A stretch of 33,313 bases of DNA from JBFHFS01 sp041583495 (GTDB lineage Bacteria; Bacteroidota; Bacteroidia; Bacteroidales; Marinilabiliaceae), in assembly GCA_041583495.1 (NCBI GenBank), contig JBFHFS010000054.1, positions 1 through 33,313 on the forward strand, in the 5' to 3' direction. Position 1 is the first letter of the stretch; every line of letters begins with the position of its first letter. Position numbers and translations under genes: made by a program. Under the pieces are notes generated by a model. It searched no databases. It was not told where the DNA came from and worked only from the letters and a program-made list of their open reading frames with translations. This document shows, in pieces, positions 1-7,094 of the stretch.

Positions 1-99
1 AATCCGTTTCTCATCGCCCCTGCCATTTAATACCAGGGAGACGGTAGATTTTGAGAGTTTCAGGTTGTTGGCAATATCTTGAATGGATACTTTTTTCAC
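1..99 (-). CDS. LacI-family transcriptional regulator, N-terminal fragment
   Basis: Only the first 33 codons are in the window; the gene runs off the left edge. The visible peptide starts at a GTG codon (97-99) and reads MKKVSIQDIANNLKLSKSTV followed by SLVLNG. This is the LacI/PurR-type helix-turn-helix: the 'S/TIxDIA' first helix and the 'LSKSTVSLVLNG' recognition helix and hinge start. The family binds short palindromes with a central CG and usually senses a sugar or nucleoside. It is the last gene in the direction of transcription of the neighbouring SusCD/glycosidase cluster. A palindrome of the kind such regulators bind lies directly upstream, which suggests autoregulation. Ligand unknown, since the effector domain is outside the window. 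Confidence 0.85.
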   Translation of the reverse strand, partial: MKKVSIQDIANNLKLSKSTVSLVLNGRGDEKRI

Positions 100-117
100 A
101 ACAGTGTACTTTAAGAA

Positions 118-149
118 CAAACTAAACCGGTTTGGCTATTTGTGGCAAA
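118..149 (-). promoter_or_regulatory. Promoter-operator 1, in front of the lacI gene
   Basis: Read on the minus strand, a T-tract ending in TTTG (146-149) is followed after exactly 20 bases by TTAGTTTG (118-125). This fits the Bacteroidetes promoter pattern (TTTG, 19-21 bases, TAnnTTTG) at seven of eight bases in the -7 box. Between and partly over the boxes lies the imperfect palindrome centred at 128/129 with core GCCAAACCGGTTT. The same core occurs upstream of three other positions in this cluster. Operator function is inferred from the palindrome, its placement in a promoter and the adjacent LacI gene. Confidence 0.6.
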
Positions 150-450
150 AAAAAGCCTTGCTAAAATATCACAACTTTTTGTTGGTCAGTTTTTTAACTT
201 AGCTGCTTCAGGTACTGCCACTCACAAACCTTCATTCAAAACTAAGAACTTTAAATGTAAAAACAAACAAACCAGATTACTTTGTTTTGAAAATTCATTT
301 CTTTTTTGGCTACCTTCCGTCTAAAACCCCAATAGGGTTTCTATTATTATTTTAAGAGTAGGTAAGATAGTTTGGCATCGACACTTTTTTTATTGAAAGG
401 CCCCCTAATTCCAAACAGTTGTTTTCACGGATGTGCTTATGACTAAAGAT
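150..450. other. Non-coding upstream region of the lacI gene
   Basis: About 300 bases between operator 1 and the terminator of the susD gene. A short A/T-rich frame on the plus strand has no protein-like features. The part next to the promoter (146-164) carries a box that, read on the minus strand, is TTAGCAAGGCTTTTTTTTG. A near copy lies upstream of operator 4 at 11889-11906. I see nothing else that I can support. Confidence 0.5.
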
Positions 451-484
451 AAGACTCCAGAACCAGGATCGGTTCCAGAGTCTT
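451..484 (-). terminator. Hairpin terminator after susD
   Basis: Inverted repeat AAGACTC-(2 nt)-GAACC, six-base loop, GGTTC-(2 nt)-GAGTCTT, just past the stop codon of the minus-strand susD gene. The minus-strand continuation is T-rich (TATCTTTAG) rather than a clean T-run, so it is a moderate intrinsic terminator. It separates susD from the lacI transcription unit. Confidence 0.6.
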
Positions 485-501
485 AAATTGTTCTATCAGG
501 T

Positions 502-1998
502 TTAATCACCTAAAGAGGGATTAATATCAATTTCTGATTGAGGAATTGGAAAATACAAGTTGTCATCAGCATATACCTTTCCATTGGGTAAGCTATAGCC
601 AATTAAATTGACAAAAGCAGATCCATTAAATGCTTTTTGAGTACGCTTCATATCAAACCACACTTGTCCCTCACACGTCAATTCCCAGGCTCTTTCTTTC
701 CAAACGGCCTCCTGGAAAGCCTGTTGGCTCAACCCCGACAATCCCGTCAATCCGGCACGCTCACGAACATCATTTATCGCTTTATAGGCATCGGTATTCG
801 GGGAACCGTCCGCAGCGTTCTGGGCTTCGGCATACACCAAAAGAATATCCGCATACCGGATCAGAGGCATGTTTTTATTTCCATTAGGGGCGGTATTAAT
901 AAACCCTTTATCGAAAAATTTATACACGGAACGGTCGAATTGAACCATTTCTGTGCCTGCCATATTGGAATATTCGGTAAAGAAAAATCCTTGATTCTGG
1001 GCTCTTAGGTCCTGAGGCGCATAGGAGTTATAAAATTCATCGGTGGGCCTAAGACCTCCAAAATGCAGGGGTGAAACAGTAATTTTACCGGCAGCACTCA
1101 CCGGAGCTAAATAAACAGCCATAGAGCTACTGGCCAAATTAATGGCATACTGCACCATAAAGATATGTTCCTCCTTATTGTCGAAATCCGCATTATTCAA
1201 CTTATCGAACCAGGTTAAACTGGCATCAGACTGAAAGAGCGAAAAATCACCCTCCGTCATCACTTCCCAGGCTTTATCTTTTGCCAAAGCGAATTTATCG
1301 GTTTGTTCTAAAGGGCTTCCGGCCATGGTCAAATAAACTTTAGCCAATAACGATTTGGCCGCGCCAATGGAGGCTCTTCCTGCCTCCGATTTAAAAGGCA
1401 TCATGGATACTTCTGCCAATTTAAGATCGGGCACAATTAGATTCTCATAGATCTCTTTGACCGTGCTTTTTCCCATTTGGCCATCTGCAGGGGAAACGGT
1501 TGGTTCGGTCTTCATGGGGATATCCCCAAACATGCGAACCAGCATGAAGTAATAATAAGCTCTTAAAAAATGTGCTTCTCCCAGCAGTCTGCTTTTTTCG
1601 ACATCGTTTAATTGGACATCTATAATCGAAGGGATGGAACTTATGGCAATATTGGCCGCTTCAATGCCCTGATAACAGGAAGACCATAATCTGGAGTAGT
1701 TGCTATTACTAGGGGTAAAATTCAGATTATAGGTTTCAAATGTCGCTATTTCCTGTGTAATAAAAGCATCGGGAAAATATTGACCCGTTTGTACCTCTAA
1801 GGAGGAAAAGGCCATTTCGGCATAACCACTTTTGCTATAAGGCGATCTTAAGAAAGCATAGATTCCGTTTACAGAAGCAACGGCATCACTGTAGTTACTT
1901 CCACCAATAGGCTTAGTGGATTTGGGACGCTCGGTTAAAAAATCTTCGCATGAAAACATTGCAAAGCTTATAAATATAAGTATTAATATATTTTTCAT
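502..1998 (-). CDS. SusD/RagB-family outer-membrane glycan-binding lipoprotein
   Basis: 498 residues, normal for the family. A lipoprotein signal ends at Cys17 (FAMFSC), so the protein should be lipidated and displayed on the outer membrane. It starts with the family's 'CEDFLTERP' N-terminus. The TPR-like helical body includes 'LLGEAHFLRAYYYFMLVRMFGDIPM' around residues 138-162. The C-terminal half has the typical 'PLIRYADILLVYAEAQN', 'INDVRERAGL', 'VWKERAWELTCEGQVWFDMKR' and 'YFPIPQSEIDINPSL' segments. It caps the SusC channel encoded 18 bases upstream and captures the glycan. The substrate cannot be read from the sequence; the linked GH92 suggests a mannose-containing glycan. No frameshift is seen in this gene. 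Confidence 0.95.
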   Translation of the reverse strand: MKNILILIFISFAMFSCEDFLTERPKSTKPIGGSNYSDAVASVNGIYAFLRSPYSKSGYAEMAFSSLEVQTGQYFPDAFITQEIATFETYNLNFTPSNSNYSRLWSSCYQGIEAANIAISSIPSIIDVQLNDVEKSRLLGEAHFLRAYYYFMLVRMFGDIPMKTEPTVSPADGQMGKSTVKEIYENLIVPDLKLAEVSMMPFKSEAGRASIGAAKSLLAKVYLTMAGSPLEQTDKFALAKDKAWEVMTEGDFSLFQSDASLTWFDKLNNADFDNKEEHIFMVQYAINLASSSMAVYLAPVSAAGKITVSPLHFGGLRPTDEFYNSYAPQDLRAQNQGFFFTEYSNMAGTEMVQFDRSVYKFFDKGFINTAPNGNKNMPLIRYADILLVYAEAQNAADGSPNTDAYKAINDVRERAGLTGLSGLSQQAFQEAVWKERAWELTCEGQVWFDMKRTQKAFNGSAFVNLIGYSLPNGKVYADDNLYFPIPQSEIDINPSLGD

Positions 1999-2016
1999 TC
2001 TACTCGGTTTTAATGT

Positions 2017-5000
2017 TTAGAAAGTAACTTTTAGTCCGAAATTGAAGACCTTAGATTTTGGATACCCATACATCTCCAGTCCCTGGGCAAATTGATTGCT
2101 ATAAGTGGCAATCTCAGGATCAAACCCATGGTAATCGGTAATCAAAAAGAAGTTTTGCGCACTGGCATATACTCTCAATTGAGAGATATTAATGGTTTTC
2201 AACCAACTCTGGTTAAAATTATAGCCAATCATCAAATTTTTACCGCGGATAAATGAACCATCAAAGATCATCCCGGTATCCAAAGCATCAAAACGTTCGA
2301 GATCGGGTCTTACTCTTGGGCGCATGGTATTCTGATTCTCAGGCGTCCAGGCTTGTTCATAGAACTCAGTATAACTATTGCCATAGTTATACCGGTCGCT
2401 GATCATAATAATTGAGGCATCAGCAATTTCGGCCCCTTGCGACACTTGAATATCGAGGGACAAGTCCCAATTCTTATAAACGAAGGTGTTGTTAATGTTC
2501 ATTTCATAGTCGGGCAAAGCGTTACCAATAATTTTTCGATCATTGATATCATACTTATAATCATTGTTAACATCTTGTAATTTAATATCCCCCGGCACGA
2601 GGTTATACTTAGCGGCCTCGGCGGCCTCGGCCGTTCCCCAGGTTCCCAGCCGTGTATATCCCCAAAATGAGGCCATTTGTTCCCCCACACGCATAATGTG
2701 GCTATTCCACCAGCCCGGGGCATTAATAAACAAATCGGAATCATTGGTTCCCAACGATTTAATTACATTCTTATTGGTACTAAAAACCACCGAGGAATTC
2801 CAATTAAAATCTCCGTTAACAATATTGCGGGTATCTAAAGTTAATTCAAGTCCTTTATTTTCGGTCGAACCAATGTTGGTCATGGCACTCCCATATCCCG
2901 TAAAAATAGGAACGGGCATACCATACAACAAATCGGTAGTAGTACGTTTATAATAATCGGCAAGAACGGTGATGCGTTTAAAAAGTTGGAGATCGAAACC
3001 CACATTAATCTCAGATGTCTTCTCCCATTTCAAGTCTTTATTAGGCATGGTTCCCTGCGATGATCCAATATTCTTTTCCTTATTGAATATAACGGTTTGG
3101 GTTCCAGGTTGTCCCTGGGCCAGATAGTTGCCAATGGAATTATTCCCGGTTTCGCCCCAACTTGCACGAATTTTAAGATTTGAAATCGCATCCACCTCCT
3201 TAATAAAATCCTCTTCGCTCAGCCTCCATCCAATGGCAAAGGATGGAAACGACGCATATTGATTATTTTCTCCGAACCGTGAAGAACCATCGTAACGAAT
3301 GGTCGCCGTGGCCAAATATTTATCCATATAAGAATAGTTGGCCCGGGCAAAATAGGAAACCATAGTAGAAACAGAGGAACTGCTGCCCACATTTGGCGGA
3401 TCAGTACCCAGACTCATATTGTAGTACTGATAAAAATCATCGGCGAAATTTGAAGCAGAAGCACTCCATCCAAAGGCATCGTAACTATACCAACTTGCTC
3501 CGGCCATGGCACCTATCTTATGCGCATTAATGATGCGATCGTAAGTTAATAAGTTCTCAAACTGCCAATTATGGCTGGTAGTTTCTCCCAGACTTGCATA
3601 ATTTTTATTGGTATAAGTATCATAATCCTTATTCTGGTAATATCTGTTATTGCTTATTCTATAATGTCGACCATAAGAAGTCTTAAATTTTAGATTCTCC
3701 GTCAGTTGTAAATTGAGGTAAAAGTTACCCAGCATTTGATAATCGTTCCATTGAAGTTTTATGCGCTCCAGGAGGCCCACGGAATTAACACCATACCAAA
3801 TATCCCAGGCGCCATTCTTCCGCTTTATGTCATCCGAGCTACTGAAACTGCCATCCTCATACTTTACAGGAAAAATAGGTGGCATCTCAATCATAACACG
3901 AGATGGAGTGTTGCCTCCTACCCCATAATCATCAAGTCTGTTTTGTTTAATATATCCAAAGGAAAAATCCCCACCCAGACTCAACCAGTTATTCACCGTA
4001 TACTCACCAAAAAATCTGGTGGTTAACTTTTCCAAATAAGTCGTTTTCATAATCCCCTCCTCATCCTGAAAACCAACCGTTAATCCGGAATTAAATTTTT
4101 CGGTAGAACCAGTGAGTGAAAGATAGTGCCTGTGAGAAATGGCTGTTTGGAGCGTTTCATCCTGCCAGTCGGTATTGTATTTAGGTGAACCATCTGAGTT
4201 GAAAAGTTCAGGGTAATCTGCCGCATAATCGACCAGATTAGAGGCTTCCCACGGTCGATATTTACGAATATCGTCGTAAAGGCTATTTCTCATCTCCATA
4301 AACTGATCGGCATCCATCAAATCAATCTTATGGGCTTGATTAGCGATACTAAAACTGCCATTGTATTGCAATTGAACTTTGCCTTTTTCTGCGCGCTTGG
4401 TGGTTACAATCACCACCCCATTGGAGGCCTGGGCCCCATAGATGGCTGTGGCCGAGGCATCTTTCAAAACATTGATGGATTCAATATCATTGGTACTAAT
4501 GAGATTGATATCGCCACCGACCAACCCATCGATAACATAAAGAGGGGTGTTACTTGCGTTAATAGAACCTAATCCGCGTATTTTTATTCGAAAGTCCCCT
4601 CCTGGACGCCCCGAACCGTTGAAAACACTAACACCGGCAACTTTTCCAGCCAAAGCTTCAACAGGTGTGATAGAGGGTTGCTCCAGGAGTCTGTCGCTGG
4701 AAACGGAAGCGACCGATCCGGTTAGGTCCGATTTTTTCATGCTGCCATACCCAATGGCCACCACTTCATCGAGTCCAATGGATTCCTCTTCCATTATTAC
4801 CTGAAATTCGGACTGGTTTCCTACGGTAATTTCCTGAGTTCGCATCCCTACAAATGAAATTGTAAGGACCGCATCAGGTGACACATTTCCAATGGTAAAA
4901 GTTCCATTCATGTCGGTAATGGTCCCCGTAGAAGTCCCTTTAATAATGATTGTGACCCCTGGAATAGGCTCCCCATTCAAACCCGTGACCTTACCGCTTT

Positions 5001-5228
5001 TTGCTGTTGAGTGGCATCGGCATTGGCCCATTTTGTCTTCGCCTTTGTTGGTTGAAATGAGTGTGGTTCCTCCCCCACCAAAGAATTCTTATCTGCCAGA
5101 TTAGCGTTTGTTGCTGTGGTAGTTGTGGATCCAACAAACAGACAAAACATAGCCAGGGTCGCAGTCAATAAAATTTTCCTTTGCCGGGAAGCCATGATGT
5201 TCCCAGTGACATGTGATTGTTTTTTCAT
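2017..5228 (-). CDS. SusC/RagA-family TonB-dependent transporter with an apparent frameshift near the N-terminus
   Basis: Outer-membrane import channel partner of the SusD encoded downstream. The long frame (5031 down to 2017) lacks a signal peptide and starts in mid-domain. The missing start is in another frame: MKKQSHVTGNIMASRQRK plus a hydrophobic segment, beginning at ATG 5226-5228 (an alternative ATG is at 5193-5195), then ...DATQQQKAV. The two frames join at a run of five A (T on the plus strand, 4998-5002). One extra A would give QQQKSGKVTGLNGEPIPGVT, the usual start of the CarboxypepD_reg-like domain. After that come the SusC-specific 'VVAIGYGSMKKSDLTGSV', the plug ('LAGKVAGVSVFNGSG', 'IKIRGLGSINASNTPLYVIDG', 'SINVLKDASATAIYGAQASNGVVIVTTK') and a complete beta-barrel ending in F. 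Restored length is about 1070 residues. No STN domain is present. A true mutation, a sequencing error and programmed -1 slippage are all possible. Confidence 0.88.
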
Positions 5229-5241
5229 ACTTTTGTCATAA

Positions 5242-5330
5242 GTTTTGATTAATAATAATTCCAAACCAAACGGATTGGAAAGTTTATTGAACAACTGCAG
5301 GAACCAGCCCACCTGGTTCCTGTTTTTTTT
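5242..5330 (+). ncRNA. Candidate antisense small RNA in the susC leader
   Basis: On the plus strand, TACTTTTG at 5228-5235 is a perfect match to the -7 box TAnnTTTG. A transcript starting about seven bases later would end at the strong hairpin plus T8 at 5298-5330. That gives roughly 90 nt antisense to the 5' leader of the susC mRNA. Antisense RNAs of this kind repressing susC homologues are known in Bacteroides (the DonS type). No convincing -33 box is visible, so this is a hypothesis resting on box, terminator and location. Confidence 0.25.
5298..5330 (+). terminator. Strong plus-strand hairpin with T8 in the susC leader
   Basis: Perfect 10-bp stem CAGGAACCAG / CTGGTTCCTG with a five-base loop, followed on the plus strand by eight T. 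There is no plus-strand protein gene upstream of it. On the minus strand the hairpin is preceded by A8 and not followed by T, so it would not terminate the susC message, but it would fold in its leader. It lies between operator 2 and the susC start. Confidence 0.6.
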
Positions 5331-5395
5331 CAGATTCTATTAAGAAAGGTTTCCATTCTATTAACGGCAATTAAGGGAGACTCAAACCCCACCAT

Positions 5396-5425
5396 AGAAA
5401 AACCGGTTTGGCAAATCGACACAAT
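5396..5425 (-). promoter_or_regulatory. Operator 2, upstream of susC
   Basis: Minus strand: ATTG (5422-5425), then 17 bases to the centre of a GCCAAACCGGTTTTT palindrome (centre 5404/5405), about 175 bases upstream of the susC start at 5228. It shares the core GCCAAACCGGTTT and the TTG spacing with the other three sites. It probably controls the susC-susD transcript. Confidence 0.55.
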
Positions 5426-5501
5426 AAAAACCCAAGTATTATTTACCTCCCTGGCAATGATCTCAACGCTCCTAAAGGTTTTAATTCCTAATTAATTGGG
5501 G

Positions 5502-5666
5502 TTAAACACTCCGGGTAAAGTCTTTACTTTTCCATGCTCCTTTGCTCCCCCTTTGCACATCAATGGTATGTTCATTTACATTGAAAGCATCCAGCGGGCG
5601 CCAAAAGCCAGGGTTCCCTTTAAATTCCTGCCCACAATCTTCATTCTGCGCCAACTTTCTGCTGGC
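5502..5666 (-). pseudogene. Decayed gene remnant (C-terminal fragment) between lactonase and susC
   Basis: A 54-codon frame without a usable start codon, ending in TAA, with protein-like composition. It reads ...QNEDCGQEFKGNPGFWRPLD, then AFNVNEHTIDVQRGSKGAWK and SKDFTRSV. An adjacent frame just upstream (FYTRQYPVSQQKVGAE) looks like a continuation shifted by one base. I do not recognise the family. G+C is higher here than in the surrounding intergenic DNA. Operator 3 lies about 115 bases upstream, as expected if this was once a gene of the same regulon. It could also be a chance frame; confidence is modest. Confidence 0.35.
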
Positions 5667-5778
5667 TCACAGGATATTGACGGGTGTAAATTTTAAAAGT
5701 ATCAAACTTTCAAATTTCACCACCTCTAACCTTTGAAATCAATAGTCACAAACAATTAACACGACCATTCTATTGAAT

Positions 5779-5800
5779 ATAGCCAAACCGGTTTGGCTAT
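5779..5800 (-). promoter_or_regulatory. Operator 3, perfect 22-bp palindrome
   Basis: The best of the four sites: the 18-bp centre AGCCAAACCGGTTTGGCT is perfectly symmetric and the symmetry extends two bases on each side. On the minus strand a T8 tract ending in TTTG lies 16 bases before the centre, as at the other sites. The next thing downstream is the decayed remnant at 5666-5502, then susC. It therefore served either a lost gene or a distal susC promoter. Confidence 0.65.
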
Positions 5801-5961
5801 TGTCACAAAAAAAAGGCTTCACCCCAAGTATGTCATACTTACTATTAAAATTTATCAAATATACCCTCTTTACATTTAAAAACAAATTTTAAACAAATTC
5901 TTTTTAACCGATAAAGGAAAAACAAGCTGATTTTATTGTTTTCAATTAACCAACAGTCCTT

Positions 5962-7017
5962 TTATTTATCCCCCCAGCTAACATTTACGGGTGTTCCCAC
6001 CCAAGTGGTTGAGGTCTGGGTAAGAGTTCCCGTATGGGGATCAATTTTAAAGACAACCAATGCGTTGGAGTCCTGGTTGGCAGCGATCAGCCACTTCCCG
6101 GAGGGATCGATGTTGAAATCACGTGGGGTTTTTCCCCCGGTGGATTGGCAGGCCACGAGGGACAATTTTCCGGAGGTCTCATCCACTTTAAAGATGGTTA
6201 TTGAATCGGGGCCCCGGTTGGAGGCATACAGGAACTTTCCATTGGGATGAAGGCGGATGGCGGCCCCACCGAACTTACCCGCAAAGTTTTCGGGGACAAT
6301 GGATATTTTTTGTATCTGTTTAAATTGGTTATCTGCTTTCCCGAACACAAAGACCTCACCCGACAGTTCGCTCAAAACAAACGCCCGGTCCCCCAAAGCA
6401 TTCATGACCATATGCCGGGGCCCGGCACCGGGATCAAAGACCAAATCCATTTCGGGCACCGCCACCCACTCATTGGTCTCCGCATCCATGCGATAAGCCC
6501 TGGCCCTGTCGATTCCCAAATCCACCAGGAAGAGATGATCGTTAGCGAAAGGATAGATCATGTGGGCATGGGGTCCCTCCTGCCGTGCCTGATTGGGTCC
6601 TTTCCCTTCGTGTTGAATGATCTGATGGCACGGTTCCAGGCTTCCATCCTCATTGACGGGATACGACTGGGCGTTACCACTCATGTAATTGGCCACCACC
6701 AACCGGTCTTTGACAAGGGCCAGGTGACAGGCATAGGCTCCGGTAAGCTCCTGCGAATTGAGGATGGAAAGTTCTCCTTCGCCCTCAATGCGGTAGGCAA
6801 ATACTCTTTGGCCCATGGAGGCTTCCATCTCCTCCACTGCATACAAAAAACGCCGGTCTTCAGAGAGGGTCAGATAACTTGGATTTCGCTGAGGGGTGAA
6901 ACGAAGCCGGGTTATTTCTCCGGTACTCTGGTCCAGATGGAAACAGCCTATCCCCTGCCCCTTGGGATTGGGAAGAGGAATGTTATCGACGGTATAACTT
7001 CCTGTATAGAAAAACAT
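5962..7017 (-). CDS. Lactonase-family beta-propeller protein (6-phosphogluconolactonase / YbhE-like)
   Basis: A seven-bladed propeller of the lactonase family (PF10282). Visible family segments are MFFYTGSYTVDN at the start, 'NPSYLTLSEDRRFLYAVEE', 'YACHLALVKDRLVVANYMSG', 'GPHAHMIYPFANDHLFLVDLGIDRARAYRMD', 'AGPRHMVMNALGDRAFVLSELSGEVFVF', 'IRLHPNGKFLYASNRGPDSITIFKVD' and 'PRDFNIDPSGKWLIAANQDSNALVVFKID'. I chose the ATG at 7015-7017 because homologues start near the YTGSYT strand; an in-frame ATG at 7063-7065 would add 16 residues. No signal peptide with the chosen start, so probably cytoplasmic. It starts 77 bases after the GH92 gene (29 with the longer start) and likely shares its transcript. 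Members hydrolyse sugar lactones, but the exact substrate is uncertain, and many propellers in sugar loci are uncharacterised. Confidence 0.88.
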   Translation of the reverse strand: MFFYTGSYTVDNIPLPNPKGQGIGCFHLDQSTGEITRLRFTPQRNPSYLTLSEDRRFLYAVEEMEASMGQRVFAYRIEGEGELSILNSQELTGAYACHLALVKDRLVVANYMSGNAQSYPVNEDGSLEPCHQIIQHEGKGPNQARQEGPHAHMIYPFANDHLFLVDLGIDRARAYRMDAETNEWVAVPEMDLVFDPGAGPRHMVMNALGDRAFVLSELSGEVFVFGKADNQFKQIQKISIVPENFAGKFGGAAIRLHPNGKFLYASNRGPDSITIFKVDETSGKLSLVACQSTGGKTPRDFNIDPSGKWLIAANQDSNALVVFKIDPHTGTLTQTSTTWVGTPVNVSWGDK

Positions 7018-7094
7018 GACGGTGTTAATTAAAAGATTTGTGAAAAGGTGTGTGTGAAATAGCATTCTCTTTTATATTTAAAGTATAGAACTCC

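Noticed and set aside
142..324. 60-codon plus-strand frame beginning with GTG
   Set aside because: A/T-rich, overlaps the lacI promoter region, no protein-like features and no ribosome-binding site.
5496..5736. Two short plus-strand frames between susC and the lactonase gene
   Set aside because: The minus-strand frame over the same bases reads more like protein; the plus-strand ones look like its shadows.
5826..5840. AAGTATG-T-CATACTT near operator 3
   Set aside because: One-base loop means it cannot fold well as a hairpin and it occurs once; possibly a protein site, but nothing supports it.
6247..7032. 261-codon plus-strand frame opposite the lactonase gene
   Set aside because: Shadow of the lactonase gene, no recognisable family and no start context.
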